Source: Ornithinibacillus halotolerans
GTDB lineage: Bacteria > Bacillota > Bacilli > Bacillales > Amphibacillaceae
Length of the DNA: 34,897 nucleotides
Direction of reading: 5' to 3'
Assembly: GCF_014637405.1 (NCBI RefSeq)
Contig: NZ_BMEY01000031.1
Span: 1-34,897, forward strand
In this document: piece after piece, positions 16,760 to 24,746 of the stretch
Layout of the letters: each line of letters opens with the position of its first letter
Numbering within the stretch: position 1 is the stretch's first letter
The notes under the pieces: model-generated
Told to the model about the DNA's origin: nothing
Databases searched by the model: none
What the model saw: only the letters and a program-made list of their open reading frames with translations
Program-made: the position numbers and the translations under genes

Positions 16760-18367
16760 ATGAGTTTAGAAAACTTGTATTATTATAGACCGATAGAAAA
16801 GAAAAGCAACCCAGAGCATTTTGAACGAGATTTAGTAATATATGGAGGAACATCTGCTGCAATTACAGCTGCAATTCAAGCAAGAAAGTCTGGTTTATCT
16901 GTGATTATTGCAGAGTTTGGCCGATTTATTGGTGGGATGACTGCAAGTGGACTAGGAGCAACAGATTTGGGAGCTGAAGCAGCACTTGGTGGACTTTCAA
17001 AGGAGTTCTATAATCGTGTATCTAAATATTATGGTGAAGAAAAACAATATAAATTTGAGCCAAAAGTTGCCATGGAAATCTATAAAAAATGGCTTAAGGA
17101 ATATGAAATTGAAGTTATCTATCAGCAGCGCCTGGAAGAAGTCGTAATGGAGAATGGCGAGCTCAAAAAACTCATTATGGAAGATGGGAATTCCTATACG
17201 GGTAAAGTTTTTATTGATGCGACTTATGAAGGGGATTTATTAGCAAAATCAAATGTCTCTTATTTTGTCGGCCGAGAATCAAATGCAACGTATAAGGAAA
17301 TTTATAATGGAGTGCAATTTAACGGTCAACATCATAAGTTTGAAACATGGATTGATCCCTATGTAATTGAAGGGAATAAAGAGAGTGGTTATTTAAAAGG
17401 AATTACCGAAACAGATATGGACTTGTTAGGATACAACGGGCAGGGAGATAAGCGAATTCAGGCATATAATTTCCGGGTTTGTCTGACAAGAGATGATGAT
17501 AATAAAATTCCTTTTCCAAAACCGAAAAACTATGACCCAGATCGATATATGTTGTTATTACGTTATATACATGCCGGATTTTGGGATGCGATGAATCTTC
17601 ATACAATGCTTCCAAATGGCAAAACAGATTTAAATAATTTTGGTGGATTTTCTTCGGATAATATTGGAATGAATTACGATTGGCCAGATGGTTCGTATAA
17701 AACTCGTGAAGAAATTTTCCAAGACCATGTTACGTATAATCTAGGGATGTTATATTTCTTAAGTAATGATAAACGCGTACCTAAAGTTGTTCGTGATGAA
17801 GTATCCGAATGGGGATTGCCAAAAGATGAGTTTGTCGAAACAGGCCATTGGCCACATCAGTTATATATCCGTGAAGGAAGAAGAATGATTTCAGATTATG
17901 TCATGACGGATCATAACTGTCTAGGTACGCAGACTGTGGCGGACTCCATTGGTTTAGCCTCGTATCAAATGGATTCCCATCATGTACGAAGAGTGGTTAT
18001 TGACGGGAGAGTTGTGAATGAAGGGGACATCCAAATTCCTGTATCTCCATTTGCCATATCTTATCAATCTATTAGACCAAAGGCTGAGGAATGCACCAAT
18101 CTTCTAGTACCAGTATGTCTATCCAGTTCACATATCGCATATGGATCGATAAGGATGGAACCAGTCTTTATGATGTTAGGTCAATCGGCAGCAGTAGCAG
18201 CAAGTTTGAGTATTAAAAAGGAAACTACTGTTCAAGACGTGAATTATGAGGAATTAAGAGAAGAATTGTTACAGGCAGGACAAGTTTTAGAATGGGATGA
18301 TTCAATTAAAGATGACCCAATTGAGAGAATGAAAGAGACATTTGGGAAAGAGACAATGAGGATATAA
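16760..18367 (+). CDS. FAD-dependent oxidoreductase (FAD_oxidored, PF12831-like)
   Basis: A cytoplasmic flavoprotein of 535 residues without a signal peptide. The N-terminal nucleotide fold is VIYGGTSAAITAAIQA (Gly29-Gly30 onward), with Glu52 at the end of the second strand and the GGMTASGLGATDLG stretch (about 58-71) typical of the PF12831 group. FIDATYEGDLLAKS is the conserved DATYEGDL motif, and REGRRMISDYVMT and IRMEPVFMMLGQSAAVAA near the C terminus also fit. Substrate unknown; members often sit with sugar transporters and may oxidise a sugar or glycoside. Last gene of the ABC operon, 20 bp after the second permease, closed by the hairpin at 18377-18425. Confidence 0.88.
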   Translation: MSLENLYYYRPIEKKSNPEHFERDLVIYGGTSAAITAAIQARKSGLSVIIAEFGRFIGGMTASGLGATDLGAEAALGGLSKEFYNRVSKYYGEEKQYKFEPKVAMEIYKKWLKEYEIEVIYQQRLEEVVMENGELKKLIMEDGNSYTGKVFIDATYEGDLLAKSNVSYFVGRESNATYKEIYNGVQFNGQHHKFETWIDPYVIEGNKESGYLKGITETDMDLLGYNGQGDKRIQAYNFRVCLTRDDDNKIPFPKPKNYDPDRYMLLLRYIHAGFWDAMNLHTMLPNGKTDLNNFGGFSSDNIGMNYDWPDGSYKTREEIFQDHVTYNLGMLYFLSNDKRVPKVVRDEVSEWGLPKDEFVETGHWPHQLYIREGRRMISDYVMTDHNCLGTQTVADSIGLASYQMDSHHVRRVVIDGRVVNEGDIQIPVSPFAISYQSIRPKAEECTNLLVPVCLSSSHIAYGSIRMEPVFMMLGQSAAVAASLSIKKETTVQDVNYEELREELLQAGQVLEWDDSIKDDPIERMKETFGKETMRI

Positions 18368-18376
18368 TGTACGATA

Positions 18377-18425
18377 GGGGGGACAGTCCCTCTGTGAAGT
18401 GATTCACAGAGGGACTGTTCCCCCT
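18377..18425. terminator. GGGGGACAGTCCC hairpin after the ABC operon (REP-like, copy 2)
   Basis: A long near-perfect stem: GGGGACAGTCCCTCTGTGAA pairs with TTCACAGAGGGACTGTTCCC around the loop GTGA. It is related to the hairpin at 8422-8467 and is followed by TCCTTTT. It separates the ABC operon from the HEPN gene pair. Confidence 0.75.
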
Positions 18426-18480
18426 CCTTTTATGCTATATTAATAGTAAAATAGTCTTATAGAAAAGAAGGGGTGATTGT

Positions 18481-19806
18481 TTGGCTAGTACTTATATCCC
18501 GCAGTACTTATTTTCGGGGCTTATTCGACGAGTCCATACGTTAGAAGGGAAAGAGATGCCACCTTTCTATCAATTTAACCGAGATGATATTGTAATGGAA
18601 GCGAAAGGATTAGACCAACTTTTAACACAGTTTCCTCAAGATGAGGGAACGGTTGTTGTTTGGTTTGTTATGGAAGAATCGATTCCGAAGAAGCATACAT
18701 ATTCTCTCCTATCTGAACTGGATTCCCTCCTGTCCGATGTGATAGATAGTGAGAAATGGGAGTTAATCATTCAATTAATTCCAGGACAAACCCCATACAA
18801 AGGAACGGAAATGTTAATGGAAGCGGAGCGACTTGTTCATCAACTGGCGGTGAAATATCCATTTGATATATTTGCACAAATTGTTGGTTTCGGTCACCCT
18901 ATCCCATTTCAGACTTTGTTTTTAGAAGGGGTCAGGCAGTTTGAAAACCGCTATGCGTCTGTTTATTGGGAAAATAATCAAGTCGAGATTTTACATACAA
19001 CGATTAAACAAACTATGGATAGCTGGATGGCGGAGTTTCGTAACTTCATTATTGATCATGATTATCAAGCCGCATTAGAAATTATTACAGATATTGAACA
19101 AACTAAAGTTGTACAAGGAATAAAGTGTTTATTACAGATGATGGTGGACCGGTTTAACTTTTCCTTTGACCTCGCATTGGCACATGTAAAGGAAGCAAAG
19201 TCCCACTTACCTAATCATGATGTCATGAATACAACAGAAGCAATATTAATGAGGCTATTATCTCAGAATCAAGCAGAACAGGACTTAGCGAGAATACAAG
19301 AATTGTTTCGTCAAATTGATGTGTTTATCGAAATTGATGATATGCCATCGTTTCTTGTCCGTTTTTACCGGGTGCGAGAAGCTATCCTCTATTATTTATT
19401 CCAACATGGCCGAACGAGTAACGACTCATCTGGCCATAAGAATATTACGAAAGGTCATTTTTTAGAAAAGCTTGCTAAACTTGATGAGCAATATTTGTCT
19501 GGGGAAGTAGATGGAAATTACGGGGCATATTTTTATATTAAAAGTGCCAATGTGACAAATACGTTAGAAGCAAGGAACAAAAGCTTTCTTGGGCATAGCC
19601 GAAAACAAGTAAACACGTCTGGAGTTTGGAAGTCTTATAATGGCATGAAATCTAGTCCGTACCAAGCGAAACTTCGCTTTACCATTGATTCCAAAATTAT
19701 GATGCGTGATTTAGGAATAGAGGAAGATGAGAACATTCCCCAAATAAATAAGTATTTACTACAAGTAAGTTCACAAATGGAAAAGCAGGTGGTTCCAAAT
19801 GGCTGA
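18481..19806 (+). CDS. Csm6-like protein with C-terminal HEPN motif (first of a pair)
   Basis: A predicted cytoplasmic protein of 441 residues, probably a ribonuclease. The start is TTG, with AAGGGGTG (18468-18475) at 5 bp. The first ~175 residues alternate hydrophobic strands and helices (TVVVWFVMEES, WELIIQLIPGQT, IFAQIVGFGHPI), a Rossmann-like layout as in CARF domains; a helical middle follows (LEIITDIEQTKVVQGIKCLL). The C-terminal part has FYRVREAILYYLFQHG and then ARNKSFLGH (Arg365, Asn366, His372), an R-N-x5-H form of the HEPN catalytic motif with the spacing and surroundings seen in Csm6/Cas02710-type proteins. Size and motif position resemble Csm6. The CARF assignment is tentative. 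It overlaps the next gene by 8 bp. No CRISPR array or cas gene is in the window. Confidence 0.7.
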   Translation: MASTYIPQYLFSGLIRRVHTLEGKEMPPFYQFNRDDIVMEAKGLDQLLTQFPQDEGTVVVWFVMEESIPKKHTYSLLSELDSLLSDVIDSEKWELIIQLIPGQTPYKGTEMLMEAERLVHQLAVKYPFDIFAQIVGFGHPIPFQTLFLEGVRQFENRYASVYWENNQVEILHTTIKQTMDSWMAEFRNFIIDHDYQAALEIITDIEQTKVVQGIKCLLQMMVDRFNFSFDLALAHVKEAKSHLPNHDVMNTTEAILMRLLSQNQAEQDLARIQELFRQIDVFIEIDDMPSFLVRFYRVREAILYYLFQHGRTSNDSSGHKNITKGHFLEKLAKLDEQYLSGEVDGNYGAYFYIKSANVTNTLEARNKSFLGHSRKQVNTSGVWKSYNGMKSSPYQAKLRFTIDSKIMMRDLGIEEDENIPQINKYLLQVSSQMEKQVVPNG

Positions 19807-21139
19807 GGTCATCCTTCACCAATGGCAGAATAATGATCAAGTTCAGGAAAGGTTTCCGTATTTAGAAGATATGGTAGAAACCATCCTTCAACAACAAAAA
19901 AATACTGAGGAAGTTCAGTTGTTCCTGTTCCAACTGGAGGATAGGCACGAAATAGATAAAGAGAAAATCGAGTACTATTTTCGTGTTACTTATGAGATTA
20001 ACTTTACCGTACAAGTTGTAACAATATCTGCAACCATGTCCTATGAACAGACTTCTGATTTTCTCCTGGAGTTATTGAAGAGAGAAATCACTAAGCATGA
20101 TCGAATTTATCTTCATTTAGGACAGGGAAATGGAAGTTTTCAGCATGTGCTTTCACATTTATGTCTTCAGCATTATCACGCACAATCTGTGTTATTAATG
20201 GGGAATGGTTTCACCGTAGAATATTTTATTCGCATTCCAGTAACCGAGCGAATGTCGGATTATCAGTTTTATCACCATGTTCAGGAGTTCTTACATTCTG
20301 GTAATTATCAATCAGCGAAACGAATGTTGAAGACCCGTTATAATCATAAACGAATTAATCATTTATTAGATTTTGGTACGAATTTGTTTTCACTAGAAAC
20401 GACACTGGCATCTAATCCGAAGCTAGATATGTTCGATTATTTAGGGGAAACGTTACGGACATTAGATAATGATCCAGAAGAAATTGCTTATGTAAAATCA
20501 ATGAAGGGCATTCGTCACTATGATCAAACAGCATTTATCAAATACCTTTACAATTATGCGTCGTTTCTATATGAAAATGAAGATTTAGTTGATTTTATCG
20601 TCCTTTATTACCGACTTGTCGAGGAAACATTATTATATGCGATTGGTTGGGACTATGATGACCGAAGTATGAATCATACGAACTTCAAAAAAAGAGAACA
20701 TGCAACATATGTATTAGACTTTCCGAATTGGTGGTTCAGTCGCCATTTTTATAAATATAACCAAGCGTTAAGAGAAGAGATTGCCCGTATTGAAAAGAAA
20801 CATCGTGGACGGGTATATAGAAGTGGGCATACATTCATTGGGATGGAACATTTATCGGAGCGGGATCGTTATTTTGTGAATGTCTACTTGCAGTTTAATG
20901 ACCGGGAACTGATTCATTTATTAGATCTCCGTCATGAAGGTGTCAGTGGACATGGATTTGCAGATTTTTCTATCGAAAAGTTTACCACGATATGTGGTGG
21001 GGTTTCTCCTCTTGCGAAAGTAGAACCAATCTTGGAGGAATTGGGTTTGCGTCCCGAGCATTCCTTATTTAAGTTAATTGGTAAGGTTGTCTTAGGGGAG
21101 TTAGGAAAAATGGAAACGGATGTATTAATGAAGCAATAA
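19799..21139 (+). CDS. Csm6-like protein with C-terminal HEPN motif (second of a pair)
   Basis: A 446-residue protein overlapping the previous gene by 8 bp and so made with it. Hydrophobic strands in the first ~165 residues (VQLFLFQLED, NFTVQVVTIS, DRIYLHLGQGNGSF, SVLLMGNGFTVEYF) suggest a CARF-like Rossmann fold, with the LHLGQGNG loop at the place of the CARF TGGTK-type loop (inference). The helical C-terminal half has VLYYRLVEETLLYAIGW, matching FYRVREAILYYLF of its neighbour, and LLDLRHEGVSGHGF (Arg378, His379, His385), again R-x6-H. The two proteins are similar in length, layout and motif spacing but clearly diverged, so they are probably old paralogues that may form a heterodimer. RBS AAGCAGGTGG lies inside the upstream gene. 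Confidence 0.68.
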   Translation: MAEVILHQWQNNDQVQERFPYLEDMVETILQQQKNTEEVQLFLFQLEDRHEIDKEKIEYYFRVTYEINFTVQVVTISATMSYEQTSDFLLELLKREITKHDRIYLHLGQGNGSFQHVLSHLCLQHYHAQSVLLMGNGFTVEYFIRIPVTERMSDYQFYHHVQEFLHSGNYQSAKRMLKTRYNHKRINHLLDFGTNLFSLETTLASNPKLDMFDYLGETLRTLDNDPEEIAYVKSMKGIRHYDQTAFIKYLYNYASFLYENEDLVDFIVLYYRLVEETLLYAIGWDYDDRSMNHTNFKKREHATYVLDFPNWWFSRHFYKYNQALREEIARIEKKHRGRVYRSGHTFIGMEHLSERDRYFVNVYLQFNDRELIHLLDLRHEGVSGHGFADFSIEKFTTICGGVSPLAKVEPILEELGLRPEHSLFKLIGKVVLGELGKMETDVLMKQ

Positions 21140-21207
21140 GGTGAAGGTTACCGAAAAAAGAAGGAATTATTACATTACAGTAGGCAATCTGATGATAAAC
21201 GATAGGA

Positions 21208-21693
21208 ATGATGACAACGTTGGACAATACCCAAAAGTATGAGAATGCTAGAAAAATAGAGAAGGCGATAAAGTTTTATATCGTCGTTTTTATCTGCTAT
21301 ATGTATCTTTATTTATTTACTGAATGGCTATGGCATGAATTGAATGAGATAAAGGTACTGTTTTTACCTATTCATGTACCAATTTACGGTCTTTTAGCCT
21401 TTTTCTTAGTCAAGCAATATTTACTGGATAATCGAAGTATTTTTCAATTTTTGTTCCATGACGAGTCTGATGATGACGAATGGATTTTTCGATTTACGAA
21501 GAACCTAGGGATTATCATCTTATATTTTATGTTTCAATTGTTTTTTTCTCTGTATTTCTTTCCCGATTTTTTAGAGTTATCGATATTAGATGTTCCTTTA
21601 TATATTCCTTTTTATCTTACGAACGCCATATTGATTACTAGAGTATATCGAATGCTTTATGAGGATGAGTATCGTTTGAAGCGGAAGGGGTAA
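21208..21693 (+). CDS. Small four-helix membrane protein next to the HEPN pair
   Basis: Unrecognised. The 161-residue product has four hydrophobic segments: about residues 20-40 (FYIVVFICYMYLYLF), 48-69 (VLFLPIHVPIYGLLAFFLV), 94-115 (LGIIILYFMFQLFFSLYFF) and 125-147 (VPLYIPFYLTNAILITRVY), with an acidic cytoplasmic-like loop DESDDDEW between the second and third. It starts 69 bp after the second HEPN gene, on the same strand, and shares its terminator, so co-transcription is likely. Start could be ATG 21208 or 21211; AGGA lies only 3-6 bp upstream. Confidence 0.65.
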   Translation: MMTTLDNTQKYENARKIEKAIKFYIVVFICYMYLYLFTEWLWHELNEIKVLFLPIHVPIYGLLAFFLVKQYLLDNRSIFQFLFHDESDDDEWIFRFTKNLGIIILYFMFQLFFSLYFFPDFLELSILDVPLYIPFYLTNAILITRVYRMLYEDEYRLKRKG

Positions 21694-21696
21694 AGA

Positions 21697-21732
21697 AAAG
21701 GGTTGTTCTTTGGACTGAGAACAACCCTTTTT
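21697..21732. terminator. Bidirectional terminator between the membrane protein and opuAC
   Basis: AAAGGGTTGTTCT (21697-21709) pairs with AGAACAACCCTTT (21718-21730). T-runs occur on both strands, serving the convergent genes on each side. Confidence 0.88.
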
Positions 21733-21763
21733 CTATTACATTACCTATTCATAACCATATCTA

Positions 21764-22657
21764 CTAATCTTCCTCTGCTGGTTCAAAGTCTTCTAGGGAA
21801 TCTTCTTCCATATAAGTTGGAACTGCTAATCCGATTTTAGCCCCTTCAAAGTTTGCTCCTAAATCTTCAAATCGGCCTTCGTATTCTTCATACAAAGCAC
21901 CATGTGTAGTTGGTATCCAAGGAGAAAGAGATGCATCGGCCTCACCATTTGCAATGGAAACAAATAGTACAGCTGGATCTACTGGTGTTAATTTCGCATC
22001 ATAGCCATGTTGTTCCAATACAATTCGTGCGACATTCCCAGTGAAAAACACTTCATCCCATTGTGTGGAGATGAGATCGATGGAAGTACCATCTACTGGA
22101 TCAATGCCTTCGATCCATGTATTCACCGTATCTTGATTTTCTTCCACCCAAATTTGTGCTACTTCTTCTATTTCTAACCCTTCCTCATTCGCTTTTAGTA
22201 ATGCAGCTTCGATTTCGGGTACTTCAAAGTGGATCCGATCCAGAATTTCGTAAGCATCTGGCATATCCTCTTTTAAATCTAATCGTGTAATTGTTGTTGC
22301 ATGCTGTTCTTGACCAAAGATTCCTTTAGGATCTTCTAAATATTTCAAATCCCATTTCGCAAACATATAGTGAGGTGACCATGCTGTAATCATGATAGGC
22401 TCCTCTTTTTGATAAGCCTCATCTAATGCAGATAGCATGGCACCGGTAGAAGACGTTGTTTGTTCCCAATCGGCAAGATTTTCATATTCTTCAATAACTT
22501 GGTTGTTCAGTTCCGTTTGACCTGCACCTGGTTCTAGACCCGTAATCTCGAAATTCATCTGTTCACTGACGGTTTGATTTTCATCTGAACTACAACCTGC
22601 TACAACAAGGGATAATGATAAACCTGTGATTACCCCTAACTTTTTCCAATTAAACAA
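21764..22657 (-). CDS. opuAC: Glycine betaine/proline betaine-binding lipoprotein, OpuAC-like
   Basis: Extracytoplasmic substrate-binding subunit of an OpuA-type importer for compatible solutes. The 297-residue product starts at TTG with GGAGTGA in front, and has a lipobox VVAGC (Cys22). The segments ITGLEPGAGQ, MITAWSPHYMFAKWDLKYLEDPK, ISTQWDEVFFTGNVARIVLEQHGYD and ADASLSPWIPTTHGALYEEY follow the OpuAC order closely, and the three tryptophans that form the cage around the quaternary ammonium in OpuAC have counterparts in AWSP, TQWD and SPWIP. No ATPase (OpuAA) or permease (OpuAB) gene adjoins it, so it is an orphan that must work with a complex encoded elsewhere. The C terminus is acidic. 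Confidence 0.9.
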   Translation of the reverse strand: MFNWKKLGVITGLSLSLVVAGCSSDENQTVSEQMNFEITGLEPGAGQTELNNQVIEEYENLADWEQTTSSTGAMLSALDEAYQKEEPIMITAWSPHYMFAKWDLKYLEDPKGIFGQEQHATTITRLDLKEDMPDAYEILDRIHFEVPEIEAALLKANEEGLEIEEVAQIWVEENQDTVNTWIEGIDPVDGTSIDLISTQWDEVFFTGNVARIVLEQHGYDAKLTPVDPAVLFVSIANGEADASLSPWIPTTHGALYEEYEGRFEDLGANFEGAKIGLAVPTYMEEDSLEDFEPAEED

Positions 22658-23066
22658 AAATAGTCACTCCTCTAAATTCTTTTCATGTTTTCAAGCATCT
22701 AAGATGGTAAAAAATATGCTTTCTTATTAATGGTATGTCTTTTATAATAGATGCCGCAAATTGCATTTCTTCTGTTTATTGTTCATAAAAATGAAATAAA
22801 GAGAGTGTACGATACACGAGAAACAAAAAACGTTAATTAACTAAATAATGCTTTGATAATCACTCTAATTCTTGAGATAAGGGGAAAATATAGGTAGAAA
22901 TTTCGATCTAAAATTAACAGTTAGAAAAGTTTGGGTTTTGTAATAAATAGTATGCAAGAAGGTCATACTCATGCTATATTGATAAAAAAGAGACGTACGT
23001 AATAAAATGAAAAATCACGTAGAATGCCATGTATTGAATAAGGGAATAGACTTTTAAAGGAGCGTT
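22658..23066. other. Divergent intergenic region between opuAC and the sortase gene
   Basis: AT-rich, no gene seen. A candidate sortase promoter is TTGATA (22979-22984), 18 bp, TAAAAT (23003-23008). On the minus strand, CTATTATAAAAG near 22740-22750 could supply a -10 for opuAC but has no clear -35. A short minus-strand frame at 22974-23159 covers this promoter and looks spurious. Confidence 0.5.
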
Positions 23067-23069
23067 GTG

Positions 23070-23687
23070 ATGAAAAAGGTAGCTTACTTCATTATTATTG
23101 TGGGGATTATCTTTATTGGGATTGGTTGTTATGAACTTATTACCTCCAATGTGAATCATAATCGGGCACTTGCCGATGCGAAGTCTCTACTAGAAAAGCC
23201 AGCATATGATGGGGAGGAAAAAGGAACCAATGGGAAAGAGGATACACCTGTATTTCCGAAAAATTTTAACCCTGCACAAGGAGAGACGGTTGGCGTATTA
23301 CATATACCTAAACTGGAAGCGGACCTTGCTATCATCGAAGGAACCGATCCTAATGAATTAGCAAAAGGAGTGGGGCATTATAAAGGAACTACCTACCCAC
23401 TTCAGAAAGATCAAATTGTGTTGTCTGGTCATAGGGAAACAGTGTTTCGGAGAATGGGAGAATTAGAACTGGGGGATAAGTTAGTTATCCAACTTCCTTA
23501 TGGGAAGTTTACGTATGAAATCGTCCATACGAAGATTGTTCCTGCAGACGACCGGACAATCATTGTTCCAACCGCACCAGAAGAAGTGCTTACGTTAACA
23601 ACTTGTTATCCTTTTCATTATCTTGGCGATGCTCCTGATCGGTATATCATTACTGCTCATCCTGTTTGGACGGAGCAGGGAGAGTAA
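23070..23687 (+). CDS. Class D sortase
   Basis: A membrane-anchored transpeptidase that attaches sorting-signal proteins to the cell wall. From ATG 23070 (AAAGGAG at 23056-23062) the product is 205 residues: a short N terminus, one transmembrane helix (about residues 5-22), a variable linker, then the sortase barrel with GVLHIPKLEADLAIIEG, catalytic His121 in VLSGHRET, Cys179 in LTTCYPF and Arg191 in DRYIITAH. A GTG at 23067 is also possible. The TLXTC and small size fit class D. No LPXTG-type substrate gene is adjacent, so the target is elsewhere. Confidence 0.93.
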   Translation: MKKVAYFIIIVGIIFIGIGCYELITSNVNHNRALADAKSLLEKPAYDGEEKGTNGKEDTPVFPKNFNPAQGETVGVLHIPKLEADLAIIEGTDPNELAKGVGHYKGTTYPLQKDQIVLSGHRETVFRRMGELELGDKLVIQLPYGKFTYEIVHTKIVPADDRTIIVPTAPEEVLTLTTCYPFHYLGDAPDRYIITAHPVWTEQGE

Positions 23688-23689
23688 TG

Positions 23690-23732
23690 AAAGCTTGGTG
23701 CTTCCTTAGTAGGAGTAGCACCAAGCTTTTTT
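23690..23732. terminator. Bidirectional terminator after the sortase gene
   Basis: AAAGCTTGGTGCT (23690-23702) pairs with AGCACCAAGCTTT (23717-23729) and runs into TTTTTT; it also suits the convergent regulator gene. Confidence 0.9.
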
Positions 23733-23770
23733 AATGAAAAAGTCTACTCTATCGAACTAACAGTGTATTT

Positions 23771-24640
23771 CTACTCTTCCTCCATCACCTTATTCGTACT
23801 CTTTCGGTGGTCGTATCGTTCGGAAATTTGTATTTTATAGGCTAGGTTTTTTTGATAATCTTTGGAGAAAACACAAGAATAGAGCACATCTAATAAGAAA
23901 CCAATGGAGTTATTGGAACTAAAGCTGCCAATTTTGGAATACAGTTTTTCCCTTGTTGTAATACGGAATACGCAATCTGCTTGTTTACTTAATGTATTGT
24001 CCCCAATGCTCGTTAAGGCAATAATCGGTGTTTTTCTTCGTTGCAATAATGGCAGAATATTATGGGAGACAAGACTTTCCCCACTATAAGAAATAATAAT
24101 AGCTACCGTACGGACATCTGAACTTGCTGCTTCAAATTCTGAATCGACATTACAAATACTAACTCGCTTCCCAATCCGGTTCATATGTGCTTTGAAATCA
24201 TGACAAAGAATTAGGTTATTATTAATACCAAAAATCTTAATTTCCTCTGCATGATTTAATAGCGTGGTCGCTTTTTGCAAATCCTCATATTTTAAAAGGG
24301 ATAATGTGTCTTTAATCGTATTTTGGTGTAAGGTGGCCATTTTATTGGCGATATTCAGTAGATGATCATGTTCATGAAATGGATAATTGGCATCCACATC
24401 TGTGAAATGACTATTGACATATTCCATCTCTTGAAGAAAATCGTCCTTCAGTTCAATCCATCCATTGTAGCCAAGCTTTTTTGCAATTCGAATTAACGTA
24501 GAAGGATGTGTATACGTTTCTTCTGCGATTTGTTTCGTTGTTTTGTCTCGAATTAATTCGAGTTTATCGAACATATACGTAATAATGGTTCTTTCCGAAG
24601 GGGAAAAGATATCTTCTTTCATTTTTTCCGTTAATAACAT
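23771..24640 (-). CDS. MurR/RpiR-family transcriptional regulator
   Basis: A DNA-binding regulator sensing a phosphosugar. The 289-residue protein has the N-terminal HTH_6 domain (SPSERTIITYMF, then TTKQIAEETYTHPSTLIRIAKKLGYNGWIELK, about residues 13-66 in parts) and a C-terminal SIS domain (about 125-255) with IKIFGINNN, VAIIISYSGES and PIIALTSIGDN, where the SYSGES loop binds the sugar phosphate. It is divergent from the licH-like GH4 gene, with palindromic operators between (24671-24708), so it most likely controls that gene and itself in response to a phospho-beta-glucoside or a downstream sugar phosphate (inference). Confidence 0.92.
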   Translation of the reverse strand: MLLTEKMKEDIFSPSERTIITYMFDKLELIRDKTTKQIAEETYTHPSTLIRIAKKLGYNGWIELKDDFLQEMEYVNSHFTDVDANYPFHEHDHLLNIANKMATLHQNTIKDTLSLLKYEDLQKATTLLNHAEEIKIFGINNNLILCHDFKAHMNRIGKRVSICNVDSEFEAASSDVRTVAIIISYSGESLVSHNILPLLQRRKTPIIALTSIGDNTLSKQADCVFRITTREKLYSKIGSFSSNNSIGFLLDVLYSCVFSKDYQKNLAYKIQISERYDHRKSTNKVMEEE

Positions 24641-24670
24641 TTCGCATCACCTATGTTTACTATACCAATT

Positions 24671-24720
24671 TGTAAATGATATTTACAAAAATAATCATTT
24701 TTTGTAAACGAATCTGTAAA
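24671..24720. promoter_or_regulatory. Candidate operators of the RpiR-family regulator
   Basis: TGTAAAT-GAT-ATTTACA (24671-24687) is a perfect palindrome with a 3-bp centre. TTTACAAAA (24682-24690) and TTTTGTAAA (24700-24708) form a second, wider inverted repeat, and TGTAAA recurs at 24715. They lie between the divergent regulator and GH4 genes. Confidence 0.6.
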
Positions 24721-24746
24721 TTGAAAATGATAATCCCGGTAATTGG

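Noticed and set aside
18481-21693. Type III CRISPR locus
   Set aside because: Only Csm6-like proteins are present; no Cas10, Csm/Cmr backbone, cas1/cas2 or repeat-spacer array is seen in the window.
22974-23159. 61-codon minus-strand frame before the sortase gene
   Set aside because: It overlaps the sortase start and its likely promoter on the opposite strand and has no RBS or family resemblance.
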